Below, one piece after another: positions 9,281 to 18,368 of a stretch of DNA of 64,000 nt. The position numbers and the translations under genes are program-made. The stretch lies in the NCBI GenBank assembly GCA_039714395.1, contig JBDLJH010000016.1, forward strand, positions 12,744 to 76,743. Reading direction: 5' to 3'. Under the pieces are notes generated by a model. That model had not been told where the DNA came from, did not search any database, and saw only the letters and a list, made by a program, of their open reading frames with translations. This stretch comes from JAPHSX01 sp039714395. GTDB taxonomy: Bacteria > Pseudomonadota > Gammaproteobacteria > Thiohalomonadales > Thiohalomonadaceae. Position 1 is the first letter of the stretch. Each line of letters opens with the position of its first letter.

Positions 9281-9847
9281 TTATACCAGTGCCTCTTTTT
9301 TTGCCGGCAGACGACGCACATACTCGTACATCACAATCGAAGCGGCAACGCTGACATTGAGACTCTCCATTTGTCCGAACTGCGGAATATGCATACAACG
9401 GATCTCTGGATAATTCGCACGGTCAAAACTGATCCCAATCTCCTCATGACCGAAAATAAAGGCACTCTTCTCGGGTAACTCAACCTCAGATAATGGACCG
9501 CCACACTCAGGTTCCAGGGTAAACAGACGATACCCCTGTTCGCGCAAAGCCTGATAGCAATCATCAAACGTTTCATGAAATCGTGCCGGGACATTTTTAA
9601 ATGACCCCTTGGCCGGGGAAGGGTCGAAAGGACCGATACCGACGAGGTGTACCTCGTGCGCGCCAAAGGCCTCGGCACTACGAAATATCTTGGGCACATT
9701 AAAGCCCGCCTTAAGGTGATCCAATACCACCACAAACTGATGCACACCCGCCTCGGCCAGTAGATTACGGCGACGGTGTTTTTCATAACGCTTCAGACTA
9801 TGCTGACGTTCTCTACGCAACTCCTCACGACACTTGCGACTGACCAT
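9281..9847 (-). CDS. SpoU/TrmH-family RNA methyltransferase
   Basis: A SPOUT-fold SAM-dependent RNA 2'-O-methyltransferase of about 188 aa. Motif 1 is NVPKIFRSAEAFG, motif 2 FIFGHEEIGIS, motif 3 SLNVSVAASIVMYEY, so the knot and active-site Arg/Asn/Ser set are complete. It has a basic, Arg-rich N-terminal extension. ATG 9847 is preferred; an in-frame GTG at 9859 would add four residues. The substrate (tRNA or rRNA) cannot be told from the sequence. It converges with moaA. Confidence 0.85.
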   Translation of the reverse strand: MVSRKCREELRRERQHSLKRYEKHRRRNLLAEAGVHQFVVVLDHLKAGFNVPKIFRSAEAFGAHEVHLVGIGPFDPSPAKGSFKNVPARFHETFDDCYQALREQGYRLFTLEPECGGPLSEVELPEKSAFIFGHEEIGISFDRANYPEIRCMHIPQFGQMESLNVSVAASIVMYEYVRRLPAKKEALV

Positions 9848-9971
9848 CCTCACACCCACCGTTCTACAATGAGAGCCTAGTTTACCTCATGACGTGGATT
9901 TTGACCGCCTGATGCCGGCTCACAAAATGTATTTAATTGTTATTTCAACAGGGCAAAGTTCGAATAAAAGG

Positions 9972-10444
9972 CTATTCTTTACACTCGCCAAGGTGATGCA
10001 CCTTAATACGAAAAATTATCGATTGTGGCAGATTGTGAGGGTTAAGAATTTGCAGGTGCACATCACCACGGTGCTTCTTGCCGTAATAATAAATACGCCC
10101 CATCCCCTGCACCATCTCCCAGTCACTGGAGCAGCTTATTATCCAAGTGTAAGTTCGGGCAAAACGCCCCTACGTTTGGCCTGGCATTCACCTTCATGCC
10201 AGAATTGAGAGATACTAGGGTAGGATGTCTCGGCATCAACACACTGTTTTACCGTGTAGCGCGAAAAAGTTTGCAGGATACTGATAAGGTCGTATTTAAT
10301 ATCAAACGCCTAACTACCTGATAACAGACTCTGCTGCTTAGCCAACACTTTACCGCTCTGCAGCAGCATAAAAGCCATCATCAATAATACCCCTAATAAC
10401 CTCATTGCTCCCACCGACAGAATACTCATTTTCTTATAAGTCAT
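9972..10444 (-). pseudogene. Broken gene for a small secreted protein
   Basis: On the minus strand ATG 10444 opens a 44-codon frame with a signal-peptide-like N-terminus (MTYKKMSILSVGAMRLLGVL, then a hydrophobic run and AKQQ). It stops at TAG 10312-10310. The same frame continues open for 56 codons (…YTVKQCVDAETSYPSISQFW…GECQAKR) to TAA 10141-10139. An adjacent frame, open from a stop about 60 bases before, continues as …SCSSDWEMVQGMGRIYYYGK…LQILNPHN and ends at TAG 9974-9972. Together these read as one exported protein of about 155 aa broken by an amber codon and one frameshift. The family is not recognised. Confidence 0.5.
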
Positions 10445-10519
10445 TTATCCGACTGATAACCCACAATAAACCTGACAAAGTCCCCCACCCCGCATTCCCG
10501 TAGGATAGAAACAAATCGC

Positions 10520-11812
10520 TCAAAAGCTTGCGTTTGAGTTAAGAATAAATTTGGTTTCACCGCTATCCAGAGAACGAGCGTAGTCCATGCGCAGTGTTAC
10601 ATCAACAAAGGACTGCACCCGCCAGCGCAAACCCATACCTACTCCAGTTGGCATATTACCTAAATCCATATCAGCCATGGACGCCCAGGCATTACCCACG
10701 TCGACAAAGACAACACCACGCAACTGTCTATATCCACTAAGATGTTGATGATATTCCAGATTCATCAGTAACATGGCATTACCCGTGGCGTAGTCATTAT
10801 CATAACCACGCAACAGTGCGGAATTACCTACTGAATAAGTGGTGCCCACACCATTCGCGACATTGAGTCTAACTTGGGTGTTTATATTACTGTCGGCAAA
10901 TTGAACAGGACGATAACTACGATAAAATAGTCCATGGTGGGTAAAACCATTATCCGAACCTAATTGTGTAGAGGCTACAGAGATGGAGTACCCATAAGTC
11001 TCACCCTCACGGTGGTAAGGGTGCTCTTGAATATCTGTATAACTAAGCCCAAGACTCAAAGCTATCGTCTGAGCGTCGCTATATGAAGTTGCTGTTCCCA
11101 CCCGATCAGAATACTCTAGTGTTGCAACATTAAGTCCTCCGCCAGCCATCCAGCCATGTCCTATCGATTCAGTTTTCAACCACCGGCTCAGATAAAATCC
11201 ACCACTCATTTCCTCTCTGCGATATGACCCTATAACAACATCAAGATCAACTTCTTCTGTTTCAAGTTGAACCTGCTTTACCTGCATATTCAATAGATAG
11301 GGAGTATCAATAAGACGAGGTATATCATATTTTATTGAAGTCTCTCTGCTAGCCGTACTACCTGCATCCTCAAAATCTTCTTTCTCATATTTAAGTTTAA
11401 GGCGTTGATTCAAACCCATTACATTATCAAGCCGCAGTTCAAGCCCATAGTTAATACTACCTAAGCCATCCGCCACGTTACCATTTTTAGCTCGTGCGCC
11501 AACGAGCGGTATTGGCAAGAAAAAATAGCGTTCTTCTAAAGTAAAGATAAGGTGGCTACCGTTGTCACCCTCCTCCAAACGGCTAGTCACCGACTTGAAC
11601 AGACCAAGATTCATCATCGCCTGACGCGAATCTTCTATTAATTTGGCATCGGCCTCCTCGCCCTCATGCACGAGTAGTTCCTGGCGCAATACCCTGTCTT
11701 GCGTTACCTCATTCCCCTCAAAGTAAATCTCACTGATGGTTAGCGCAAATAGCTGGCAGGGGAGTAGCCCCAGCCATAGCAGAGTTATAAGCGCTTGTTT
11801 TATCTTTCGCAT
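10520..11812 (-). CDS. Omp85/BamA-like outer membrane protein with one POTRA domain
   Basis: 430 aa: a signal peptide (about residues 1-23), one POTRA-like domain (ISEIYFEGNEVTQDRVLRQE to about residue 90), then a beta-rich region ending in an aromatic residue (…ILNSNASF), as in Omp85 barrels. LLRGYDNDYATGNAM resembles the conserved barrel LRGY element. It is shorter than BamA (five POTRAs) or TamA (three), so it is likely a specialised Omp85 member. It is the last gene of a minus-strand run after the permease and TauE-like genes, 34 bp after the latter. Role unknown. Confidence 0.75.
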   Translation of the reverse strand: MRKIKQALITLLWLGLLPCQLFALTISEIYFEGNEVTQDRVLRQELLVHEGEEADAKLIEDSRQAMMNLGLFKSVTSRLEEGDNGSHLIFTLEERYFFLPIPLVGARAKNGNVADGLGSINYGLELRLDNVMGLNQRLKLKYEKEDFEDAGSTASRETSIKYDIPRLIDTPYLLNMQVKQVQLETEEVDLDVVIGSYRREEMSGGFYLSRWLKTESIGHGWMAGGGLNVATLEYSDRVGTATSYSDAQTIALSLGLSYTDIQEHPYHREGETYGYSISVASTQLGSDNGFTHHGLFYRSYRPVQFADSNINTQVRLNVANGVGTTYSVGNSALLRGYDNDYATGNAMLLMNLEYHQHLSGYRQLRGVVFVDVGNAWASMADMDLGNMPTGVGMGLRWRVQSFVDVTLRMDYARSLDSGETKFILNSNASF

Positions 11813-11846
11813 CGGTAATAAAGACTTTTAGATAATGAATAACTCA

Positions 11847-12635
11847 TCATACGATCAACATACGCAAGCCTAGCCCCAACAGCAACAGGGCGAAGAGCCG
11901 TTTCAACACTAACGATGGAATGCTATGGGCCAGTCGCGCACCCAGCGGCGCAAATAACACGCTGGCAGTCACCACACCCAGTAACGCCGGCCAGTAGAGG
12001 TAACCGCTACTCCATTCAGGTAACTGGCTCTCGTTCCAGCCAGTAATCATAAAGCCGACTGCGCCGGCCACAGCAATCGGCAGACCGCAGGCTGCAGAGG
12101 TGGCGATGGCTCGCCGAATCACCACATTGCACCAAAGCAGAAACGGCACGGTGAGTGTGCCCCCCCCAACCCCCACCAGCGCAGATAGCAAACCAATTAC
12201 CACCCCGGCCCCACTCATCCCCCAGTTTCCCGGTAGTGCACGATGCGGGGCCGGTTTCAAACTGAGTGCCATCTGCAATGCAACGAACAGCTCAAACAGG
12301 CCGAATAGATAACGCATGGCGATTGTTGGAAGCCAGTGTGCGATCACCGCTCCAAGCAATGCCCCCAGCATGATACCCGGTGCCATCGTACGAAACGCAG
12401 GCCACTCCACTGCGCCGCGGCGGTGATGAGCATAAACCGAGGAGAGCGAGGTAAAGATGATAGTAGCCAGGGAAGTCCCCACCGCCAGGTGCATCTGCAC
12501 CTCATTGGCAAACCCTTGCGCAGTAAAGCTAAGAGCCAGTACCGGGACGATGATGAGGCCGCCACCTACCCCCAGCAATCCTGCCAGCAACCCGGCAAAA
12601 GCGCCCGTTGCCAGATAGATCAGCCACTCAATCAC
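11847..12635 (-). CDS. TauE/SafE-family sulfite exporter-like permease
   Basis: 262 aa, very hydrophobic, about eight membrane segments in two repeats, each opening with a glycine-rich element (GLLAGLLGVGGGLIIVP and LLSALVGVGGGTLTVP). This duplicated GxGGG(x)P pattern is the TauE/SafE signature. The family exports sulfite, sulfonates or other organosulfur anions, which fits a sulfur oxidiser, but the substrate cannot be read here. Spaced 9 bp after the permease gene, so co-transcribed. Confidence 0.85.
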   Translation of the reverse strand: MIEWLIYLATGAFAGLLAGLLGVGGGLIIVPVLALSFTAQGFANEVQMHLAVGTSLATIIFTSLSSVYAHHRRGAVEWPAFRTMAPGIMLGALLGAVIAHWLPTIAMRYLFGLFELFVALQMALSLKPAPHRALPGNWGMSGAGVVIGLLSALVGVGGGTLTVPFLLWCNVVIRRAIATSAACGLPIAVAGAVGFMITGWNESQLPEWSSGYLYWPALLGVVTASVLFAPLGARLAHSIPSLVLKRLFALLLLGLGLRMLIV

Positions 12636-12644
12636 CTTGTACCC

Positions 12645-13877
12645 TCACGACATCCAGTGCCACAGCTGGAACAGGATAAATAATGTCGAAAGGAGAAAAC
12701 CGCACAACGGCATCCAACGGGGAAAATTCGGGGCATCTACAACCACCGGCTCTCTCCCTTTTACCCGCCACAGCGAGAGATTGACCATGGCGAAGACGAA
12801 GAGGGTAATAAGGCTGGTGATCTCCGCCAGGGTAAGTAGCGGCAACCACAGTGCCCCTAGCAGGATTACCAGACTCATCAGCAGTGTCGTAATAAGCGGG
12901 GTACGAGTGATGGAATTAACCTCGCCCCAGAACGCTGGAATCCACCCCTGCCTTGCCATGCCGTAGAGTACCCTGCTGGCCATGATGATCTGGATAAGTG
13001 CACCGTTAATTACCGCTGCCAGACCGATAGTGGTAATGAATAACGGCTCTCTCCCCGTGGCCTGCTCATAGACCAGAGCCAGTGGGGCAGTACTGGCAGC
13101 CAACTCACCCGGGCTTACGGTCAATACTGCGAGCGTAGAAATCAGCATGTACAGTGAAGTAGAAATGACTAAAGATAAAATAATAGCTCGTGGCAGGGTG
13201 CGAGTTGGTTGCTTCACCTCCTCGGCCACATTGACGATATCTTCAAAACCAACAAAGGCGTAGAAGGCGACGAAGGCACCGGCCACAATACCCATTACTG
13301 TCACGCCGTTTGTCCCTGGCAACATCTCAGGCAGACGTGCGGGCAAGTCACTGAAGTGCTCCCCGGCAACAGTCAGTATCAACAGCAACCCCACCACCTC
13401 AATCACTGTGGTAACCGCCGCTATCCAGGCCGATTCACTGATCCCCTTCGCCGCCAGCGCACCAAGCAGAAGCACTAACAGGCAGATAATGATCCACTCA
13501 TCCAGTGGCACAAATACCTGGAAGTAACCGACAAAGCCACGTACCAGCGTAGCACTGGAGACCACACCGATTGCGACAATCAGCAGTCCGATAAGACGCG
13601 ACAGTTCACGTCGGCCAAAGGCCTGCTGCACATAAATTGCCTCGCCGGCACTAAAGGGAAAGCGGGCGGCAAGTTCGGCATAAGAGAGGGCCGAGAAGGC
13701 AGCCAATATCGATGCCAACAAAAAGGCAAACGGCGCAGCCATACCGGCAATTCCCGCCACCTCACCAATAAGTACATAAATACCGGCACCGACAATAGTG
13801 CCCAGGCCATAGAAGGTAAGGAGAGGAAGGTTGAAAGCGCGCTTAAGAGTAGGTGGGGTGGCTTGTTGTTGTTCCAT
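12645..13877 (-). CDS. APC-superfamily amino acid permease
   Basis: 410 aa, about 12 membrane segments. TM1 carries GLGTIVGAGIYVLIG, the unwound-helix GxG motif of APC transporters that binds the substrate backbone. A later AFYAFVGFEDIVNVAEEVKQPTRTLP segment matches the TM6/TM7 consensus of this family. Substrate unknown. First gene of the minus-strand run that continues into the TauE-like and Omp85-like genes; upstream lie the repeats that bound the 13.9-23.8 kb block. Confidence 0.88.
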   Translation of the reverse strand: MEQQQATPPTLKRAFNLPLLTFYGLGTIVGAGIYVLIGEVAGIAGMAAPFAFLLASILAAFSALSYAELAARFPFSAGEAIYVQQAFGRRELSRLIGLLIVAIGVVSSATLVRGFVGYFQVFVPLDEWIIICLLVLLLGALAAKGISESAWIAAVTTVIEVVGLLLILTVAGEHFSDLPARLPEMLPGTNGVTVMGIVAGAFVAFYAFVGFEDIVNVAEEVKQPTRTLPRAIILSLVISTSLYMLISTLAVLTVSPGELAASTAPLALVYEQATGREPLFITTIGLAAVINGALIQIIMASRVLYGMARQGWIPAFWGEVNSITRTPLITTLLMSLVILLGALWLPLLTLAEITSLITLFVFAMVNLSLWRVKGREPVVVDAPNFPRWMPLCGFLLSTLFILFQLWHWMS

Positions 13878-13891
13878 GAAGGGAGTTTAAA

Positions 13892-13919
13892 GTCGTTAGT
13901 CTTTAGTCGCTAGTCTTTA
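13892..13919. repeat. Tandem 14-bp repeat
   Basis: Two head-to-tail copies, GTCGTTAGTCTTTA (13892-13905) and GTCGCTAGTCTTTA (13906-13919). A related GTCRTTAGTC string occurs in inverted orientation at 23847-23864, at the other edge of the block. Confidence 0.8.
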
Positions 13920-13920
13920 G

Positions 13921-13953
13921 TTGTAGTAATTCAGACTTGATCTGACAGTCAGT
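13921..13953 (+). repeat. Dispersed short repeat, copy A
   Basis: Contains TTGTAGTAATTCAGAC followed by TTGATCTGACAGTCAGT. Related copies are at 23791-23818 (inverted), 56502-56521, 59036-59062 and 60517-60539. It abuts the IS30 remnant and forms the left boundary of the inserted block. Confidence 0.75.
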
Positions 13954-14528
13954 CTCTATATTCAGGCCCGTGGTGCTTTGAAAAAAGAGCTATCGCAGTA
14001 TTTAAGGCGTACAAGAGTATTGCGTCGGTCGCGCCACCATACACAAAAAACACTCGATCACGGCAGAATCACTGACACCGTATCGATTAGTGAACGCCCT
14101 GAATCAGTAGAAAATCGCGCTGTACCAGGTCACTGGGAAGGTGACCTGGTGTTCGGAAGTCACAAGAGCCAGGTTGCGACACTCGTCGAACGTCACTCCC
14201 GCTACCTGATGCTGGTCAAGGTTGATAGCAAAGACACCCAACAGTCATCAACGCACTTATTAAACATGCTCATAAATTACCTAAAGAGCTCTACAAGTCG
14301 TTGACGTGGGATCGAGGGAAAGAGATGGCTGACCACAAGCGCTTCACGCTCACGACCGATATAAAAGTATACTTCTGTGGGCCTCATGCCCTATGGCAGC
14401 GTAGGTCTAACGAGAACACCAACGGGCTATTGAGGCAATATTTCCCAAAATGGACCATGCTAAAAGGAAATATGACACCATACCAAGTACGCCAACAAAA
14501 CAAGGTAAATGCTGGCATACAGTGCTAA
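13951..14528 (+). mobile_element. IS30-family transposase remnant (frameshifted, truncated)
   Basis: The reading frame from 13951 gives SLYIQARGALKKELSQYLRR and ENRAVPGHWEGDLVFG, a standard IS30 DDE-transposase core (GHWEGDL holds the first Asp). A frameshift between about 14240 and 14260 moves the rest to another frame, where KELYKSLTWDRGKEMADH and NENTNGLLRQYFPK (second Asp, catalytic Glu region) are found. The N-terminal HTH part is missing and similarity is lost after FPK near 14450. Non-functional. Confidence 0.85.
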
Positions 14529-14654
14529 CAGCATTTCACCTCCAATTACTGGAAATAATGATTTTAATAAGGGTAGAAATGAGAGGTGACCTCCAGATAT
14601 CACCCCTAGTATGCAGCCTAAATAGAAAGCTATATAGCCCCACTTTTTATTCAT
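14460..14654 (-). CDS. Possible small membrane protein
   Basis: 64 codons, two hydrophobic segments (GYIAFYLGCILGVISGG and MLLALYASIYLVLLAYLVW), opposite to the tail of the IS30 remnant. No ribosome binding site of note and no recognised family; it may be a chance frame or a fragment. Confidence 0.25.
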   Translation of the reverse strand: MNKKWGYIAFYLGCILGVISGGHLSFLPLLKSLFPVIGGEMLLALYASIYLVLLAYLVWCHISF

Positions 14655-14862
14655 TATGAGACCTAAATAACTGATCCCAACACCTGATCACCTTATCCTT
14701 TGGCAAGTGAAACACCACTGCCGGGGAATGGGGATGCAAATGACATAAACTTCCTTACCGATTCCATCAATTTATTCAACGTTGACGATAACCGGCAAAC
14801 TGTAGAGCGGGACTTTGGCTGTGCTAGCGTAGCGATATGCACATTTAAAGTGCCGCGTAGGT

Positions 14863-15111
14863 TTGTTGGAGCATAAGTTGAAAAAACGCACAGACGCTGT
14901 AACCTATTGTATTTATGAGGTTATGTTTGTGTGTGGCCGTGAAGGAGGGGGCTGCTATCGCTACATCTGGCTGGTGCGCTTTTGCCACCCAGCGGTGATC
15001 GACAGCTATCGGGAACATCCGGCCCACGTCACCTTTGCCGATAATCTGTTCCGCCCCGTGGCCGACGAACGGCTCAGTATCAATTACCTGGCTCTGGAGG
15101 CTGATGCATGA
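14863..15111 (+). CDS. Dabb-type (stress-responsive A/B barrel) protein, N-terminus doubtful
   Basis: The segment RYIWLVRFCHPAVIDSYREH followed by PAHVTFADNLFRPVADERLS matches the dimeric alpha-beta barrel (Dabb) pattern, in which Y-x2-HP-x-H and a late beta strand are typical. The frame opens at TTG 14863, but the first 20 residues look unlike the family; ATG 14923 would leave 62 aa, short for a Dabb protein. It overlaps the broken HAD gene by ATGA, so the two once formed an operon. With the neighbour ruined, this gene is probably also decaying. Confidence 0.5.
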   Translation: MLEHKLKKRTDAVTYCIYEVMFVCGREGGGCYRYIWLVRFCHPAVIDSYREHPAHVTFADNLFRPVADERLSINYLALEADA

Positions 15112-15854
15112 GTCTCCAGTCATTGATCTTTGATGTGGATGGCACTCTGGCCTAGACCGAAGAGATCCATCGCAAGACCTTCAATCTGGCCTTTGCAGTA
15201 GCAGGTCTGGATTGGCACTGGAACCGGGAGCGCTACCGTGAACTGCTGGCTGTCTCGGGGGGCAAAGAGCGTATCCGTCACTATCCTGTGGAAGACTACT
15301 CGGCACAGCTCCATCGTAGTTGCTTCGATGAGTGGATCGCGGATCTTCATCAGTCCAAGACTGCGCACTATGCCGATATGATAGCTGCTGGCGAGATCAA
15401 ACTGCGCCCCGGTGCAGAGCGGCTAATCCACAAGGCGCACCAGACCGGGCTGCGGCTGGCCATCGCCACTACCACCAGCATGGCCAACATCATCGTGCTG
15501 TTCGATGCCACCCTGGAGCATGAGATGCTGGACTGGCTCAAGGTGATCGGTGCGGCCGAACAGGCACCGGTAAAAAAGCCCGATCCCTCGGTCTATCTCT
15601 GGGTATTGAAGCGACTCAAGCTGCCCGCCACAGAGTATCTGGCGATAGAGGACACCTGCAACGGTCTAGCGCGGGTATCCCAGTTCTGGTGACACAGAGC
15701 TACTACAGCGAAGACGAGGATTTCAGTGGTGCTAGCTGTGTTAAGTGATCTCGGTGAGCCAGATCGCCCTTATCAAGTGTTGATTGGAGCTGATGAGGCC
15801 ACCGGACGGGTAGAACCGGAGTGGCTTCAGACATGGTTTGCCGAAGCTGACTAG
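15108..15854 (+). pseudogene. CbbY-like HAD hydrolase pseudogene
   Basis: ATG 15108 begins MSLQSLIFDVDGTLA, the HAD nucleophile motif DxDGT, then TAG at 15153-15155 where TEEIHRKTFNLAF continues in frame (consistent with GAG to TAG). The body reads RLAIATTTSMANI and EQAPVKKPDPSVYLWVLKRL, then EDTCNGLA. A first frameshift near 15670 moves to GIPVLVTQSYYSEDEDFSGA, a second near 15740 to VLSDLGEPDRPYQ, ending at TAG 15852. CbbY dephosphorylates xylulose-1,5-bisphosphate, a Rubisco inhibitor. Three lesions make this copy dead. Confidence 0.85.
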
Positions 15855-16192
15855 AAGGCGATATTCAGCGATTATACTTTGACCAATCCCGCGTAATACG
15901 CCCATCGCATTTATGCCAGTCTGCGTGTACTGGGTACACTTGGTTGCCATTGCATCCTGGTGGAGGAGCCCCCTGCGGGCTGGAGTGGCAGACAGTACGT
16001 GACCGGCTCGCCAGCGCATTAGCTTTTAAAGAGCAGGTGCGATGATCAAGATGATGCTGGCAGAAGCGCAGGCATGCTGGACGGCAAGTTATGGGGCAAG
16101 AGTAACGATGTGGATGTACAGGAGCAATGTAGCCCATGGATGGGCAAGAGCGGCCATTCACATCCATACTGTTGACTGCCCCAAGAGTAACC
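15855..16192 (+). pseudogene. Degenerate coding remnants downstream of the CbbY-like pseudogene
   Basis: No intact gene. One plus-strand frame reads RIYASLRVLGTLGCHCILVE and another EWQTVRDRLASALAFKEQVR, ending at TGA 16043-16045 with an ATGA overlap to a 50-codon frame (MIKMMLAEAQACW…) ending near 16197. The pieces look like decayed coding DNA belonging to the same old operon; the family is not recognised. Confidence 0.35.
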
Positions 16193-16245
16193 GGTAACTT
16201 ATTTTACTTGCAGGCTCTAGTGGAATCAGTAACATCTGAATTTAT

Positions 16246-16731
16246 ATGATGGTTTTTAGTTACGGCGTACTTCTCTTTGCATTCTGGCTTTTATTGTCCG
16301 GGCATTTTGACCCCCTATTGCTTGGGCTGGGGCTGGCATCCGTCATGTTGACCATTTTTTTGATGAAACGTATGAATGTTATCGATCATGAAAGCTATCC
16401 TCTCCATCTCTCTTCACAGTTACCGGCCTTTTTTGCTTACATTTTGCGAGAAATTGTCATTGCAAACATTGATGTGATCAAACGCATAATGACATCTGGC
16501 GGCAAATCAATCAGCCCGCGGCTGATTGAAATTCCGTTACCCCAAAAAACCGACCTGGGGCGTGTTATTTATGCGAATACCATTACCTTGACACCTGGGA
16601 CTGTAAGTGTAGAACTCACAAAAGAGAGGGTCATTGTCCATGCGCTGACAAAGGAGGCAGCTGACGATCTTTCCACCGGAAATATGGCCAAAGCCATCCC
16701 GGATCAGCTCATCAACAGGCAAGCCAACTAA
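16246..16731 (+). CDS. mrpE: Mrp-type Na+(K+)/H+ antiporter subunit E
   Basis: 161 aa, three N-terminal membrane segments followed by a soluble C-terminal domain containing YANTITLTPGTVSVEL, the most conserved MrpE/MnhE stretch. MrpE is needed for assembly of the multi-subunit antiporter in the cytoplasmic membrane. First gene of the mrp operon here (E-F-G-A'-B-C-D1-D2-x-D3); ATG 16246. Confidence 0.92.
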   Translation: MMVFSYGVLLFAFWLLLSGHFDPLLLGLGLASVMLTIFLMKRMNVIDHESYPLHLSSQLPAFFAYILREIVIANIDVIKRIMTSGGKSISPRLIEIPLPQKTDLGRVIYANTITLTPGTVSVELTKERVIVHALTKEAADDLSTGNMAKAIPDQLINRQAN

Positions 16732-16732
16732 C

Positions 16733-17053
16733 ATGTTATTGGAAAGCAACCTGATGTATATCGCTGCATCTTTGGCGATTCTCGTCGCTCTGGGACTAGC
16801 GCTTGCACGGGCGCTCATGGGCCCTACTGTTTATGATCGCATTGCGGCGATTAATATGTTTGGTACCAAAACAGTATTACTCATCGCAGTTTTGGCCTTT
16901 TTGTCGGGGCGAATGGATATATTGGATATTGCTTTGGTCTACGCATTGATAAATTTTATTGGTGTGGTGGCGGTTTTGAAATTGGTTGTTTATGGAGATT
17001 TTCACTCATCCGAGGATGCGGACACCAAACCGGTGAAGGTAGACGTAGACTAG
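16733..17053 (+). CDS. mrpF: Mrp antiporter subunit F
   Basis: 106 aa, three membrane segments, with ARALMGPTVYDRIAAINMFG and ALVYALINFIGVVAVLK, the MrpF/MnhF consensus. It follows mrpE by one base. Small structural subunit of the membrane complex. Confidence 0.92.
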   Translation: MLLESNLMYIAASLAILVALGLALARALMGPTVYDRIAAINMFGTKTVLLIAVLAFLSGRMDILDIALVYALINFIGVVAVLKLVVYGDFHSSEDADTKPVKVDVD

Positions 17054-17066
17054 TGGGTCGCCAGGA

Positions 17067-17387
17067 GTGATCATCGATATTCTAAGCTGGTTGTCTCTTG
17101 TCAGTGGGGGATTGGTGGGTGTGATCGGCGCTATCGGCATGCATCGATTCCCCGATTTTTACAGTCGTCAGCATGCTGCGGGAATCACCGATACCTTGTG
17201 CGCCATGCTGATTTTGCTCGGTTTAGCTCTGCAGGCCGGGCTGAGTCTTGCCGCTTTCAAGCTCGCGCTGATTTTTCTGTTCCTCTTTTTTACCAGCCCG
17301 ACCGCCTCACATGTATTGGCAAATGCAGCGATGCACGGCGGCCTTAAACCAAAACTGGATAGCACTGCCGCCGGGGACAGGTCTTGA
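17067..17387 (+). CDS. mrpG: Mrp antiporter subunit G
   Basis: 106 aa, three membrane segments. GAIGMHRFPDFYSRQHAAGI and FLFFTSPTASHVLANAA match the MrpG/MnhG signature (RFPDFYxRxHAAG, TxPxAxHxLA). GTG start at 17067 with AGGA directly upstream. Overlaps the next gene by TTGA. Confidence 0.92.
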   Translation: MIIDILSWLSLVSGGLVGVIGAIGMHRFPDFYSRQHAAGITDTLCAMLILLGLALQAGLSLAAFKLALIFLFLFFTSPTASHVLANAAMHGGLKPKLDSTAAGDRS

Positions 17388-17959
17388 TTGACGTTATTAT
17401 CGACATAATATTGTTGGCATTTCTCGCAATTACCGCAGTGGCCATTGTCCGTATGACAAATCTTTTTGCCATTATCATGCTGTTTGGAATATTCAGCTTT
17501 CTGTCCGCCGTCATGTTTATTGTTATGGATGCCGTTGATGTGGCCTTTACCGAGGCGGCTGTCGGCGCGGGCATCTCGACCGTGCTGATGCTGGCAACGA
17601 TTGCGCTGACCAAAGATCATAATGAAAAACAACCTGTAAGCCATCGCCCCTGGTTGCCGTTGGCGGTAGTCATTACAACCGGTGCCGCATTGGTTTACGG
17701 CACCCTGGATATACCCCCATTCGGTGATCCCGGAGCGCCGTCTCAAATACATGTGGCACCCTACTATATTGAAAGATCCGTCCCGGAAACAGGGATGCCA
17801 AATATCGTGACAGCGGTGTTGGCAAGTTATCGTGGATTCGATACTTTGGGAGAGGTGGTGGTTATTTTTACTGCGGGCATTGCGGTACTGCTGTTGCTTG
17901 GCGGCAGACGCCGAAAACCGACTGCCGGGAGAGACGAAGGAGAGGGAAATGACACATAA
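17384..17959 (+). CDS. DUF4040/MbhE-like subunit, the split-off C-terminus of MrpA
   Basis: 191 aa. The first half (VRMTNLFAIIMLFGIFSFLS, VDVAFTEAAVGAGISTVLML) is the DUF4040 region and the second half (PETGMPNIVTAVLASYRGFD, TLGEVVVIFTAG) the MbhE-like region. Both are found at the C-terminus of full MrpA. Here they form a separate gene as in Mbh/Mbs and many proteobacterial Mrp operons. TTG start at 17384, chosen from the 4-bp overlap with mrpG. Overlaps mrpB by 11 bp. Confidence 0.85.
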   Translation: MIDVIIDIILLAFLAITAVAIVRMTNLFAIIMLFGIFSFLSAVMFIVMDAVDVAFTEAAVGAGISTVLMLATIALTKDHNEKQPVSHRPWLPLAVVITTGAALVYGTLDIPPFGDPGAPSQIHVAPYYIERSVPETGMPNIVTAVLASYRGFDTLGEVVVIFTAGIAVLLLLGGRRRKPTAGRDEGEGNDT

Positions 17960-18368
17960 TCTTGTCCTTAGGGTCGTCTCAAAATCTCTGATTCCACTGA
18001 TTATTGTATTTGCACTCTATGTGCAGTTCCATGGCGATTTTGGTCCCGGCGGCGGTTTTCAGGCAGGTGTCATTCTGAGTACCGCCATCATACTTTATGC
18101 TCTGGTATTTGGGCTGGATGCTGCGGAACAGGTCATTCCGTCGGCAGTCCTACGCATTCTCGCCGGCCTTGGAGTGCTCATCTATGCGGGGGTCGGGGTT
18201 GTCACGCTCTTTTCAGGGGGCAATTATCTCAACTACTCGGTACTGGCCGGTAACCAAATCGCCGGGCAACACCTCGGAATCCTGTTAGTGGAACTCGGTG
18301 TGGGAATGACCGTTTTTAGCGTTATGTTGATCATCTTTTTCGCCTTTGCAGGCAGGGGGCGACCCTAG
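17949..18368 (+). CDS. mrpB: Mrp antiporter subunit B
   Basis: 139 aa, about four membrane segments. YVQFHGDFGPGGGFQAGVIL is the diagnostic MrpB/MnhB motif (GHxxPGGGFQAG), and QHLGILLVELGVGMTV is typical of the C-terminal part. ATG 17949 is chosen because the family N-terminus starts there; the frame is open further up. Confidence 0.92.
   Translation: MTHNLVLRVVSKSLIPLIIVFALYVQFHGDFGPGGGFQAGVILSTAIILYALVFGLDAAEQVIPSAVLRILAGLGVLIYAGVGVVTLFSGGNYLNYSVLAGNQIAGQHLGILLVELGVGMTVFSVMLIIFFAFAGRGRP

Noticed and set aside
9894..10208. 104-codon plus-strand frame
   Set aside because: No ribosome site or family; the opposite strand holds the broken exported-protein gene.
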